A stretch of 64,000 nucleotides of DNA. Source: Syngnathus acus. Lineage: Eukaryota > Chordata > Actinopteri > Syngnathiformes > Syngnathidae. Of the stretch, positions 1-23,000 are shown piece after piece. The DNA is taken from contig NC_051107.1 in assembly GCF_901709675.1 (NCBI RefSeq), forward strand, positions 4,032,001-4,096,000, given 5' to 3'. The position numbers were made by a program, and so were the translations under genes. Below the pieces are notes generated by a model, which ran no database searches, was not told the DNA's origin, and saw nothing but the letters and a program-made list of their open reading frames with translations. How positions within the stretch are numbered: the stretch's first letter is position 1; each line of letters opens with the position of its first letter.

Positions 1-5084
<5,084 letters not shown>

Positions 5085-6514
5085 GTTTGGATGTTTTTTT
5101 TTTTTTTTCCCTCCCCCTCAAGAAGTCTTGTAAATGTGTTTTAGTAAATATTTCCAAGTTGCTTTCACCAGGCCATGACTGAATCCAAATGTTCCTCCTC
5201 GCGTGGAACTTCCTCCATCATCTTCCTTGGTGTAAAAAACGTCAATGACGTTTCGGATAAGGGATGAAATGGAGCTATTTTGAACGTTATTCCAGCTAGG
5301 ATTCATGCAAAAAGCTTGGATTTGCGGCGCTTTGTCGCCTCACCTACAGGGTACAGAGGGCAGTGTCAGTCCAAAACGCCATCACGCTTCTCTCACGGAG
5401 GAGATAGACGATCGGGGTGAGTAGACGACTTTCTCCATTATTTGATGGCAAAACTCATACCTTCTTGTAAATTCAAAGAATTACAATCCAGGATGGCGAC
5501 GTTAGCTGTAAGTGCTAACCTAGCTCGGTGTGTGTACCTGTGTAACACATGATCTCTTCGCGATGCTGCACTTCCAACCGAGCGGACTCACGCCGAGCAG
5601 TATTCAGCCACTGAAGGTATTTCGATCTTTTTGAAATTATCCATCACTAACCTCCCAAATTGGTTAGTATTGTACATTGTTGACTGATGCGTTCATTTGC
5701 CTCCGCCATTCATTGACGCGTACAGGAAACTAGCATTAGGGGGCTAATTTAGTTAGCTTAGCTACCAAGCATTGCGCAGCTAACGTTGGCTAAAAACTTC
5801 GATTTGCCAGGGTTAATTTGAAATATTGTGGCTACGGAACTGGTACTCGTCGTGGTTAAAATGTAAAAAACCGAATTGTTATTTTTCTGATGTCACTTTT
5901 TAAACATCGTCTGCCCCTGTTTGGGCTACATTAGTTGAGCTAGCGCCGTCTGGCGGTGTGGAGTCGTCATTGACGCGTTTAAATTTTTCAAAATATAAAC
6001 AAAACCTTAAAAAAAAAGAAAACGAGATTAAAATGATTATTTTCATACTTATTTTGTTGAATAAACTTTACTATGTCGAGCAAGGTACATTTGTACATGT
6101 TGTACAGACATGTAATAACAAGCGTAATGAAGGTAAAATGAAGCTTATTGATTGATATTTCATGGTTGGTATTCAAAATAATTCATAAAAAGGAAGGGTT
6201 AGTGTAAAAACATACAGGAATAATGAGATACAACAACAAAATCATTAAAAATGTAACATAGCTGATTGCAAAAGATTTGAAATCACATCATCATGGGTGT
6301 GTCCGTGGGAGTGAACTGGCCCTAACAAAACAAAAGGAAAATTTTTGAATAGTCAATATTTCAATATAAATTTAAAAACACAATATTTTATATCATTGCC
6401 CCTCTCGAGATCATATTTTTGGAAGTTTGCCCCCACCCTGATTTATAGAGAATACTCCAAACCACATGCGATATGATTGTGGAGGAGCCGAAACATACTT
6501 CATAAAATTGTTGT
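5085..6514. other. Intergenic: kdm5a promoter side and akr1d1 3' side
   Basis: No protein-coding exon is recognised here. The stretch just right of 5084 should hold the kdm5a 5' UTR and promoter. Around 5493 there is an ATGGCG start-like context followed at once by a GTAAGT donor on the plus strand, but no following coding exon is visible before akr1d1. The part from 5850 to 6514 is AT-rich and should contain the akr1d1 3' UTR on the minus strand. Confidence 0.5.
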
Positions 6515-8263
6515 TTAGTAATCATCATGAAATGGATATTCAGGATGGTCGGCCCACCTGTTGAATAACAGAAAAATATGAGCTATATATTAATTAAAAT
6601 GATACCAATGCCAGAGTACACACGTTTACCCACATGAGGAGTTCCACGAAGCGAATATTCTTGTTCAAACCCTCAACAGCCTTCATGTCCTCTTCAGAAA
6701 TGCAGAAGTCAAAGATCTACACAGATGGCGCAATTCCAGATGATTTTTTTTCTTTTTTCCAAATTCCACGTTACGCTTAACTCGTAAAACAAACCTGAAA
6801 GTTCTCCTTAATTCGAGACAGGCTGAAGCTCTTTGGGATGACCACAACTCCCCTCTGCACGTTAAATCTGAGAGCAATCTGAGCTGCCGTCTTCTTGTAC
6901 TTTTTAGCCAGCGACGCGAGAAGCTCGTCCTCCAATAACGGCGGGCAGGTTAAGTTGACCCTGTTGGTAAATGCATCTTAATTTCTTTTTTAAACAAAAC
7001 TGCTTTTTGAGAAAGATGCTCCGCAATACCAGGATGCATCTCTGGATGTCCCTAATGGGCTGTATCCCACGATGACAATTTCTTTCTGCCTGCAGAACTC
7101 CAGCAACTTTGGCTGAGTGTAATAAGGATGGCATTCAACCTAAGATGTAATCATCAGGATATAATTAGTAACACCAAAACAATTAGTCCAGCAACATTCT
7201 CCCTTTGTTTAGTATAAGGACCCCGGACAAGGTTGCGCAATCGTCTACCTTGTTCAGGAAGTGTTTTTTACACAGTACATATTTGCACCTGATTTGAAAC
7301 CGGTTTGTGTTTCAGTCCAGGTTTGTTGAGGATCAACTCCAGCTGCCGTTTGTTGAAGTTGGACACGCCGAGAGATTTCGCCAACCCGGCGTCTTTGCAA
7401 GCTTCCAAAGCCTTTTTTTTTTTTTTGCCAGGAGTGGAAAATAGTTAATAGCAAACAAAATGTAGAAAAAAGACTCTAAGCAAATATTCGGAATTCTCAG
7501 TATTGCCCTTACCTGTTAACAGTTAATACTTAACTTATTAATTAAGGGGTGCAGTTTGATTCTCACCTCCCAAGTAGCACAGAGATCTGTGTCATGATAA
7601 ATGTACTTCCCGTTCTCATCTTTGGGGTAGAAGTTATCTCCCGGCTGCAGAAAAGTCATCAATATTCATCGATAACTAATTTGGCAACGCGCGTCGCGTC
7701 AAAGTGTACCTTAAACGCCGTGGGCAACTCGATGATGTATAAGTCGACATATTCTAATTGTAATGTCCTCAAAGTTCTCTCCAGAGCAGGTCGGACCAGT
7801 TCTGGCGGATGGAAGGTATTCCAGAGCTGCACAGAAATACGGCGTTTAGAGATTATCAGTTCTTGAATTGGTGAGTGAGCAGTTCTCGTGTATTGCAAAC
7901 CTTTCCGCAGTAGAAAATGTCTTCTCTTTTAACAGTTCCATCCGCTATTTTGTCCCTGATGGCTTGTCCCACTTCATGTTCGTTGAAATAAACCAAAGCA
8001 CCATCAATGTGTCTGTATCCTGTCTCAATAGCAACTTTCACAGCATTGTATGCAGTGTCTTTTGGGGTCTTTTGGGAAGGGGGAAAAAAAAAAAAAAAGT
8101 CCGTTCATAGTGGTGTAATAATTTCAAGTTATTTCCTAATCATCTCCAGATGTGGTGCAATTTTTCTTACCGTGCGTGGATCTGCGTAAGTACCAAGTCC
8201 TATCACAGGCATGCTCATCCCGTCGCAGAGAGGGACAGCGTGACTCTCAGCTGTCAAATTCAT
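6515..8263 (-). CDS. akr1d1: AKR1D1, delta4-3-oxosteroid 5-beta-reductase
   Basis: Cytosolic NADPH-dependent aldo-keto reductase that reduces the delta4 double bond of 3-oxosteroids to the 5-beta form, a step in bile-acid synthesis and steroid hormone clearance. Nine exons on the minus strand: 8171-8263, 7901-8068, 7710-7826, 7567-7644, 7289-7411, 7030-7139, 6795-6960, 6634-6716 and 6515-6557. They sum to 981 nt, or 326 aa, the same length as the human enzyme. Catalytic residues Asp53 and Tyr58 (HIDGALVY) and Lys87 (FYCGK) are present. Position 120 is Glu (YIIELP) instead of the usual AKR His, which is the diagnostic feature of 5-beta-reductases. It ends in [12 protein letters not shown]. The last intron uses the donor AT/GTGGGT, which keeps the frame. 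It sits head-to-head with trim24, as in human 7q33-34. Confidence 0.95.
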
Positions 8264-9009
8264 TTTTATAAATGATGAGAAAAATAATCAAAATTTCCCA
8301 AGCTCTGCAACATGCGCACGGAACGCTCCACGCTGCAATATCTGATATTTAAATCTTGCAGCAAGCTGTGCTGCGTGCACTTTGGCCACAGTAGGAAACC
8401 CCACCCATGTCCAAAGAGCGAAAATGTAAACATAGGAGGTGGAACAGCAGGCTTACGTAGATAATCATTTAACTCCAGCCATCCATGTTTTTTTTTGAGT
8501 GAAATCGGATGATGGGGGCCGTGTCGCATGAAAATTGGCATTCTTAGTGGCGTACTGTCACTTTAAGACGCCGCGGTGCATTCTGGGTAGCTTGGCTAGC
8601 TGTTGTGGTCAAAGAGAACCGATGGCTCTTTTTCTGACATTTCGGCTTCAATAAAACGTATGTAACGTGAATTATAACGTTTATTCGTTCGGTAGGGTTT
8701 TAATTAAAAGCAATTTTAATTTATAAATATTGTAATTGTCTGTACTGGACGACTTGAAGGGCAAATTAACGTGGAAGCTACGTTGCTAACGATGCTAGCC
8801 TCCCAGTGCCGAATCGTTTTTAATACTTCTCATATAAGCTTGTTATTAGTGCAACTCGTGACTAATATATGATTAATAGACAATATATGATAAATATGAT
8901 ATGTTTGCCATGTCCCGAAGTATAACATGTCAAAGTAGGCTGGCCTTTGTTTCCCAACGTTACGCTACAATCGATTGACCTCCTGGAATAATCAATAGGT
9001 GTTATTGAA
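8264..9009. promoter_or_regulatory. Shared upstream region between akr1d1 and trim24
   Basis: About 750 bp separate the two divergent start codons, so this should hold both promoters and 5' UTRs. A GC-rich patch with CCGCGG and ATTCTGGGTAG near 8569-8590 is the likeliest trim24 core promoter side. No clear TATA box was seen. Promoter assignment is inferred from gene orientation. Confidence 0.4.
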
Positions 9010-13681
<4,672 letters not shown>

Positions 13682-14679
13682 TGACATCTTTTTCGATATA
13701 GGCCCATTTAAGCATGTTATTTAATACGGACCGGAAGCTCTTTGTGAGATTCTGCAGGGTGGACAATTTATCGTTGTCATGACTCAAAAGTCAACAACCT
13801 CATCCATGCACGAGTCATCTTTTGTTTTATACCTCACACTTCTTTGTTCTTGCGCAATAGGATTTTTCTCTTATCAGTGTTGTATTCATTACGACGATAT
13901 ATGTTCTGTACAGGTTGAATGAAGCGCACCCATTTAAATAATCCCTTTTGATGAACAACAAAACAGAACGTCTTAATCTGCTTTTTTTTATCGTCGCCTA
14001 TGAGCTCATCAAGCAAACAGCAGCCTTGTTTTATCTTTTGCAACCTTGTTTTTTTTTTTTTTTTGCCTCATTATCAGCTGCCGATAATTCCGAGACGTGA
14101 GCAACCCGCTCACTGAACGTCCTTGTTCTTGTTACACATCGCAATTCCTTCCTCTCGGGACAAGATTGCGGCGAACATGATAGAAACGCAGCAAAGAATC
14201 TGGAGTTCTTGTTTCTGTGGGTCAAAAAGATAAAAAATATGAAAGCTCTCAAAAAAAAATGAAGACAGCTGAGTACTTAAAATGTATTTCATGAATTAAA
14301 TTTTAGTTTTAATAATTAAGGTAGGGGAAAAAAAGCCCATATTTAGATTAAATACAAAAATAGCGCATTCAATTAATATTACAAAATTTATTTCAAAAGT
14401 TTTATTCAAAAATTATACAAATGTGTTATGAATGTTTACTTTTCGAGTTTGACTTTTTTATCGCCAATGTTCATTGATGATCTTACATGCAAGTTAACGT
14501 TCTTCCATTTTTTTGTTCATTCAGTGATGATGCACTTTTTTTCTCGCCTGTGCTGATGACATGTGAACCCATTCCAAGCCCCTCCCCTTCCACCACCCCC
14601 CCACGCGCACACTCCTACAATTACCGAGACGGCACGCATCCTTCCAGTCGACACGCACCAGAAACCAGCGAACGACCCG
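13682..14679. other. Intergenic between trim24 and fbln1
   Basis: No gene is visible. The left part should be the trim24 3' UTR, with an ATTAAA poly(A)-signal candidate at 14295-14300. The right part (about 14480-14679) leads into the fbln1 start and contains a C-rich pyrimidine stretch. A poly(T) run lies near 14048-14064. Confidence 0.45.
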
Positions 14680-17600
14680 ATGGCGCTGTGGACTATCTTT
14701 CTCATCATATACTTCTTTCCTCATGGGCACGGTAAGAACGCTTTCCTTTTTTTGGATTTATCGCCGCTAATCACATCCAATGTCGTCCTTGTTAGAATCC
14801 GCCGACTTTCCTCATCCGCACGCTTTATACGGCTGCTGCCAGGACGGCAAGGAGAGGGCTCGAATGGTGCCCAACTGCGACAACCTTCCCTTTATCTCCC
14901 ACTTCCACGCGTGCAGGTGAAGATTTTAGTTCAGCAATTATCAAAAAAAAAAAAAGTTTTACTTCATTGTGTTGTGTCACAGGCTGGCCCAGGAGCAGTG
15001 CTGTTTCGCGGTGGTGGAGCAGCAATTGTGCCAAAATGGCGCCAACTTAGCCACCTGGCAGCAGGCTTGCGAGAAACACTTCTTCACTGGGAACACTTTG
15101 GAAGTTCATATCTCCAAGGTGACACATCTCCTTCCAATGATCTATTTCTACCTTTGATTATAATCATTTGTGTCTTCAGAGGTGCTGCGACTGCTGCATG
15201 TTGGGCATGGCGGCGTCAAGCCAAGACCCGACTTGCGGCTTGACGTCCACGTCGCTGGGGAAAGATTGCAAGCGCATCGCTCAAAACTGCTGCGCCCATA
15301 ACGGCACGGAGGGATTTAATTCCACAGCAGGTGACGCACGCTTACATATTTTTTTTCCATTTTTCCTGTGGACTTTTAGAGAATGTCAAATCATTTGTGA
15401 TTATTTCAAAACGCCATGTCTGGTATCTCTCTTATCTGGGTATCATTGAAAGTAAGGACATGTTCCGAACAATTTGTGTCACCGCAACAAGTTGTGTTAA
15501 TAATTTTTTTTTCCTCTAGTGAATTTTACCACGCCATTTACAATGAATTCTACCATGGTGCCTCCAGTGAATTTGACCATCGTGCCTCTCATGGAACCAA
15601 ACGGCTGTGCAGGTTTGACCTTAATGATTTTAATAAAACCTCCAAAAAAAATAAAGCTTGTCTCTCTACTCTCCAGTCATGAATTGCACCCAGCGTTGTC
15701 TTGAAGAAGCCACGTGCGCTTGTTACCTCGGTTACCGCCTGCGACCCGACGGCGTGACCTGCGAAGGTGAGTTCTCTTCTCAAGTCACGAATACGTTTTT
15801 CAAATATGCCTTCGATTCCGTCGGCAGATGTTGACGAGTGTCTGCTCGGCGTCCACAACTGCGTCGCCGGCCAAGCGTGCATCAACACGGAAGGCTCGTT
15901 CAGCTGCCGACGGGAAATCGGCTGCGGCGCCGGCTACGAGCTCACGGACGATAACCGGTGTAAAGGTAACGCGTCAAGAAACGACGAAACGACGCCATCC
16001 ACTCAACGATCTTTTTTTTTTTGTATTCCAGACATTGACGAGTGCACTTTGAACATTCACAACTGCAGCTCAAATTTCGAATGCAATAACACTGAAGGTT
16101 CCTTCCGATGTCACCCGAAGTGTCCCTTGGGGTACCTTGAAGACGCTAACGGCAACTGCTTTGGTAGCTAACATGACACGCGAAAGTTTTACTTTTAACC
16201 GAGCTAAAAAAATGACAGGTTCTGAAAAGTATGCTTGAGCTTTTTTTTTTTTTTCTTGGGCTACTTTTGACACATGTACTCCTCTTTAGACATCAACGAG
16301 TGCGTGATCCACTCGAGCGTGTGCCAAGCTAGCCACACGTGCGTCAACACGATTGGCTCCTATTTTTGTAGTAAAAGGACCATCGAGTGCGGACGAGGCT
16401 ATCGCCCGAACGAGGATGGCACGCGCTGCGAAGGTACGTGCGTAAATGACTCGCAGGATATGGGGGAGGCAGTACCCCGCGTCCCCCACCCTGTAATTCC
16501 GCCACTGGTTGGAAATCTCAAGACTGCAATTTGGGTTTTCTTTCTCTAGATATCAACGAGTGCCAGACGGATGTTTGTCGGGGCCACGGCTGCGTCAACC
16601 TGTTGGGCTCGTACCGCTGCAACTGCAAAAGTGGCTTTGTGTTCAACACCATCAAGAAGCTCTGCGAAGGTAAAAATAATCCTGAACGTGCCTTCTCCCA
16701 ACCAAAAAAAAACATTCCACTTTGTAGATGTCGACGAATGCAAGTATTACCCCAGGAAGCTGTGTGCCCAGAAGTGTGAAAACACAGAGGGGTCTTACCG
16801 GTGCAGCTGCTCCGCTGGCTTCAAGCGATCCTTCGATGGCCGCAACTGCGAAGGTGATGAATTCAAAATGTCGCTATGTCAATATTGGCTCACCTATTTT
16901 GGGTCGGACTGGATTTTTCTTCAGATATCAACGAGTGCGAGTCCAACCCGTGCAGCCAGGAGTGCGCCAATGTCTACGGTTCCTACCAGTGCCGCTGTCA
17001 CCGTGGTTACCAGCTGAGCGATGTCAATAGGACAACATGCGAAGGTGAAGGGAGAAAAAAAAAAAAATCCGGCCTGGCACACGTCAACAACCTGTTTTAA
17101 CCGTCAGATATCGACGAGTGCGCCCTACCCACCGGCAGCCAAGCGTGCGGCTACCGTTGCTCCAACTCGCCCGGGAGCTTCGAATGCTCCTGCCCACCGG
17201 TGGGCTACACGTTAGCCTCGGATGGGCGCACATGCCAAGGTAAACGAGCAATTCCTTTACTCAAACGTGCTGCTCTGTATGTAATCTTTGCACTGTGCGT
17301 TTAGATATCGACGAGTGTGAAAGCGGGAGCCACTCTTGCGACGATTCGCATAGCTGCTTTAACATCCACGGAGGATACCGCTGCGTGGCCTTTCAGTGTC
17401 CAACCTACTACCGGCCAGCGGCACATGGGTGAGCACATTTTTTTTGGTATCCTTTTTAGATCTGGGCCATGAATTTGAAATAATAAAAAAAATTACAACA
17501 TCGCAGTACACTTTTCAACCTGCCAGAGGGCGCTAGTTAACCATTGACCGGCTTTCTTGGCAAGCTGGCTTCTTTCCATCCCATCTGTGTGGCAGCTTCT

Positions 17601-19029
17601 CATTGTGAGCCTTTTTATATGTATTTGCAATTAAGCCGTCAAAAAAAAAAAGCACGTGAAAATGACCTTTCCATACACGCACAGTACCTGCTTCTTCTCT
17701 TCAACATTCCTGTTTCCGAGAGTTTTTTTTTTTCCAGCAGGAAAAATAAGTTCGTGGGTTTTGGGCACCTCGGGGCCCCGTCCAGCATCAGCACGGCGAC
17801 CCAATTAGAGGTGGAACGGCCGATGATGGATGGTGTCCGTGAGGGTCGGTGTCAGGCGATTAACACTTGATTTGCCGTAAGTGACACTTAAAGCGGTAGC
17901 CGCGTCGCTCAGCGGACACTTTTTGGAGACTCCAACTTTCCAGCGAGAGGTTGATTGGAAAAAAATATAGCATGACCGCGGCGATGGTAAATCTTTGGGT
18001 TGGAGGGGCCTCCTTGTCCAAATAGCGCATTAATCATTGAACATACAACATGACAATAATTACAGTATCTCTGTTTTGGACTCTTATTTTTGGAACTTGG
18101 CTTATTGGGGATGTGTATTATTTGACAAAATGTTGACCCTGCGCCGGTGATGTCACTGGATCGCATCAGTATAGATTTTTTTTGGCACGGAGTGGCCGAC
18201 CACATGGTCTTGGCGTTGGAGTCGCTGAGCGACTTGGACTCTCACCTGCTAGCTGGCTCCGGCCCCTGTGTGCTTTTTCTGCGGTCGGGTTTTGAAAGCT
18301 CCACTGTACTCACTCGGGTAAGTGTTACTCTTGAGATGGAGCGTCGGGTTTGGATTCATCCGGAGGCGCTCGGAAAGGCGGATTACTCAGACGGCGGCTT
18401 TTTAATATCGAAGGACGGATTCGTACTCTGCGGTTTCTGCTCACGTGTCTCCCGCTTGTTTTGTCCCCCCCCTCCCGATTCAGATTGCCCAACGAGGACT
18501 CGCTCAGCATGCGTTGCCATAAGTCCTGCAACGCCAAAAACCAGGAATGCGTGCAAGAACCTGTCAGAATGGTCACGTACACCGTCCTCGCGCTACCCAG
18601 CTACAGGGACCTCCAACAGCCCGAAGGTGAATCTTCCGCTCAATGCCATAGAATAAAATGAAATAAAAAAAAACTCCCTTCCACAGAAATTGTTTTCCTC
18701 CGGACGTCGCTGCCGTCTCATTTCACCGTCGGCGACGTTGACGTCATCTTTGAAATGCTGAAGACGGATGAGCACTTCTCCTACGACGTCGTCAAGCGCT
18801 TTTATGAGGGTTACGTCATTGGTAAGACAAAATCATTTCTTGTCCCGTGACACCGAGATGGCGTCAAACCACTACTGTCATTTTCCCAGGTGTGGTGCGG
18901 CAGGTGAAGCCAGTCGCCGGACCTCGGGACGTGGAACTACGGGTGGCCTTGAACTACTTTAAGTCGGGATTCGTCTCACACCGCAACGTTGTCGTCATCT
19001 ACATCGTCCTCTCCGAGTTCTGGTTCTGA
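14680..19029 (+). CDS. fbln1: Fibulin-1, D-type isoform
   Basis: Secreted extracellular-matrix and basement-membrane glycoprotein. Seventeen exons: 14680-14731, 14796-14916, 14983-15118, 15180-15330, 15520-15612, 15677-15766, 15828-15965, 16032-16163, 16290-16433, 16550-16669, 16728-16853, 16925-17044, 17108-17239, 17305-17428, 18484-18626, 18687-18821 and 18890-19029. They total 2097 nt, or 698 aa (human D form about 703). The first exon encodes a hydrophobic signal peptide ([16 protein letters not shown]). Cys-pair anaphylatoxin-like modules follow ([22 protein letters not shown]), then a linker with three N-glycosylation sequons (NFT, NST, NLT), one EGF module and eight calcium-binding EGF modules. 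Each of the eight is one exon opening with D-I/V-D/N-E-C. The C-terminal fibulin module ends [17 protein letters not shown]. It lies 1.0 kb upstream of atxn10, as in human 22q13. Confidence 0.95.
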
Positions 19030-20055
19030 GCTCAATCACTCATACGATTGATATGGTCTTTTTTTTTTTTAATGTAGATGAATTTTATTTTTCAACACAG
19101 GATGACAGTATCTAGATAAATGAAGAAATATATGCAATAACTGTAAACACCAAGAATGTTCTTAATCAGTTTTGTAATGTTCTCTGTATTTTTCATCGAG
19201 CAACTGTACATAGTTTTTTTTTTTTTTTTTTTTAATGTAAAATGAGTGCTGAAAATGTGTACACTGGAATTTCTCAAAATTAGTTGCGACTATGTAAGAC
19301 GGATTGTCACTAAATGCGGGCACTGTTTTTTTGCATCCTCCACTGCCTGCAGAAATCAGCCATCTTGCAGCTTCCAAAGACATCCAAGTCTCACAAAAAT
19401 TTCCATGTAACTCCACACCGCCAGTTTCCTCAACAAACTTCCAGTTTGGTGAGGATATTTCCAGTTATTACCGCTCACAGGGATGAATAATCAGATATAC
19501 AATACTGGAAATGTTTTGTTCTGTAAATAACTCACGTTAAAGATGAAAAATGGCTCCAGGGCGAATACTTTGCCACGTATATAATCAACTGATCTGACTT
19601 TGACCACCACCGTCGTGTTCCACGTGGCCAACCAAAACACAGGGGGCAACCATAGCGGGGGGAAAATCCTCTGATCTAAACTTCACCACACTGCATGGAA
19701 ATCCCAGATGCTTGTCCTGTGGCAACAACTGTCCCACAACTTGTCTCGGATAAATGAAAATCTGCTCTGCAGACTTTAAACATTGCACTCACTCAATGGA
19801 TTTCATATGTCGGTTTAGAATTATTAAAGGGGGTGGGTAGTAATTATGTGTAATTAAAACGTTACGGAAGTCAGGAGAGGGTAAAAGCTACAATAAATGT
19901 TATCTGCTCCATTCATTCACACACTTGTACAATTTGTTTTCATTGAACTGCGTGAAATATGCTTGAAAACACTGTTCTGACTCCGCCCCTTACTGAGAAT
20001 CAACCAATGAGCTTTCAGTTCAACTTCCGTGCCCGCCCCCTCCTTCCCAACACAC
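19030..20055. other. fbln1 3' UTR and atxn10 promoter
   Basis: No coding exon. AATAAA at 19892-19897 is a candidate fbln1 poly(A) signal, about 860 bp after the stop. A CCAAT box at 20004-20008 and a CCGCCCC element near 19983-19989 lie 50-70 bp upstream of the atxn10 start codon and are probable proximal promoter elements. A poly(T) run sits at about 19215-19233. Confidence 0.5.
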
Positions 20056-23000
20056 ATGAAGCAAGAAAACATGGCAGCTACTACCGAGCCAAATGACTTT
20101 TCAGTGTCTGTCGCGCGTATTCTGAATGAAAAGTACTGCCCCGAACACTTGGAGGCTCTCAAAAGGTTTACGAGCGCGTTACGGGACCAGCAATACAGGT
20201 GGGAACAAAGTCGTGCGTTTTCTCGTAGTGCGACTACGGAGGTGTTAGCTTGCTTGCTAAGCTAACTCAGCTGTCACGAATACAAATAAGCCATTTGACT
20301 GTAATATCATACTTTGAGATGGAAGACGGGTCAGAATAAAAGTATTTTTTTTAAAAAGTGATCTTTTAGTGACATTCAGCAGAGAGTGACTATTTTGCGC
20401 ATCACGCCTGATGACGTCAGAAAAACACTTTACAGTATTTACAATCTAAAATGGCTTTCATGGTCCACCATTTCATCCACAGTAATGCACCCGACTACCT
20501 GAAGGTCATAAGAGTCCGCTGTTTGGTCACGGGATAAATTAAACCAGAGTTAATTCCAAATGAAATGTATTCTTATGATTAGGTAATTGTGTCATTTTAT
20601 TTGCTCGACCTCCAGGGATGCTGTGGATAGAGAAGCTTTCCTGACTATTCTGAAGGTCTTATCCCGACTAAGCGACGAGCTCCAAGCCGATCGGGACCTG
20701 AAATCCGCCGCCTTGCAGCTTCAGCTCGCCGCAGAGTGCTTCCGGGCTCTGAGGAACTCCTGCGTGCAAAGTGCTCGCAACCAGAACCTCCTCAGGTAAC
20801 AGCATGCATAATTCATGTGTGGCGATACGTCAATATGTTTCGTCTTTCAGGGAACTTGGTTTAGTCCATGTTTCCATTCAACTCCTGAGATTCCTCCACG
20901 CAAAGAGCGGCGATGGCATTTTTGAGTGTAAGTTTTTAGTGATCGATCCGCCTCAATATTGCAAATTGGTTTGAAATGTTGATTTTATTCACTGTGACCC
21001 ATTTTTCTTCAATTATCTATTTTAGCACTGCGTTGCGGGACCCAGTTTCTTGGCAATCTGTCCGTGGGGAACCAAATGTGTAAAGAGGACATTTGGCGGA
21101 TGAGTTTTCCAGATCTGCTCTTGTAAGTTCATGCAAAAAAAAAGATATCAGGAGTTCTATCAAGGGCGCAATTTCTCCACGTTGCGAGCAGGCAGCTGCT
21201 CAAGGTTGACGACGAGAAGACGGTGAGCTACGCTTCCATGGTGCTCCACACGTGCCTGGATGAAAGCAAGGTGGAGGAACTGGCCCAGCAGAACATCCAG
21301 CTGGCGCTCAGGGTGGTGGATCTTTGCCAAAGCCAGCCTGAGCTGGACTGGACGTAAGAGAAAATTGCCACACTTGTCCATGTCACAGGATAGTCCGTTT
21401 TTGTTGTTGTTGTTGTTGTGATCACATTGTGTTGATTAACAGGGTCCTTATCGCAACTCAGCATTTTCTCAAGTCTTCGGCTCTGGTTGAAAACATGTAC
21501 TCTGCAATGTTGCCCAGCGAAAGGTCATTTATTCATTTTATTTGGAAAATTGTCAGATCAGCACAAAACTTGCAGCGAGCTGAACTGTTTTTTGTTTTTT
21601 TATGCCGCCTTTTTATTCAGGCTGACCCTCTTAGAGTTGATCTCCGCTCAGCTTAATGGCGGCGAGTCGCCGGATTGCGGCATCCCTCCCGGCGTGGCCC
21701 GTTTCCTCGCCTCCTCCTTCCAGAAAGGTTGCGGCGCCGTGCTGAGCCTCGCCACTGGCTCCGCCTCCAGCAACGAGGTGCACTAATCTCCACTACATAA
21801 GTGCTTCTCAAATCTTTCCCCATCCACAATGACCGTATGGTGTAATTCTCCGCAGGTTCTGCAGGAGGCGCTAACAGTGATCAGTTTACTCGACCTGCTA
21901 TGTGAGATGACGTCACACCATGGACAGTTCATGTTCCTACAGGACCATCCGGACCTCCTGGTGACCACTGTAGGTAAATCAAATCACAAATTCCCTCCCC
22001 ACTCCCGTCGTAAAGGCGCCGTGATGCAAAACAGGTCCCAGCACGCATTCCTGCCCCGCACTCGATCAAACATTTAAGTGTCTCCCTCCTGTTTCCCATC
22101 AGAGCTGCTGAAGCAGGTTCACACCATCGGCAAGAGCGGTAAGAACATCTTCAGCCCGGCTCAGAATTTCGACACCCTAGTCGACGTGCAGGCGGACCCG
22201 TCGCCCGTCGTCAGCTTCAAGGCGCACCTCATCAGGCTTGTGGCAAATATGTGCTACAGCCACGCCAACAACCAGAACAAGGTTAGCCTAAAAAAATAAA
22301 TAAAAAGGCATATTTTTGTAATGTACCTTCCTCTAGGTTTTGAAGCAAGATAGAGTGCGTTATTATTTTACAATAGGCGTCCGCCAACTCAGCTGGACGA
22401 CGGCAGACAGGAAATGAGTCCATGGACTCTGTCTTTACAAAGCATGTTCTTGCCCCCCCCCCCCCCCCCCCCACGCCTCCCTAACCGTGATTTTATCAGT
22501 TCGCCTCCATCGCCCGCTGTCAACATCTCACTCGGCACACGGAGATAAATATTACGGCGGTCTGAGGAGGAGCTGGCCTCCGTGCGTGCGGCGATATAAG
22601 GGCCCCGTCCCGTTTAATAGGAAGCGATTGATGGAATGCTTGCGGGATGGACACCCTCGGTTGGCCTCGCCGTCATATTTATGGATGCTGATCTGCGGCC
22701 TGTCAGTGGTCAGAAATCACCCCCGTATCTGTTTTCACCACGCAAGTTCCAGTAAACCACATTTTACTCCGTTTGCCGTCTGGAGAGATCGGGAGCATAA
22801 GATGTCCCCGCCAAGCGGCCAATTGGATGAAGTTCGGTCGCTGCAGTGGAAAAAGCAGATTGGGGGCTGTTTGTTCTCTTCTTTGACAACACCAATAGTT
22901 TTTTTTTTGTTTTTTTTTTACCAGGCTATTAGTTCTGGCACTCTATTTGGAGAGTAACCGCCGTGACAAGTGGAGGTCAGCGGCAAGCAAATACAATAAT

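Noticed and set aside
18147-18330. Open stretch with GTAAGT donor inside the fbln1 intron as an isoform-C exon
   Set aside because: It lacks the expected Arg-Cys start and fibulin-C wording, and there is no convincing acceptor.
22453-22472. SCA10-like repeat in atxn10
   Set aside because: The atxn10 introns here carry a C20 tract but no ATTCT pentanucleotide array, so no counterpart of the human expansion locus is seen.
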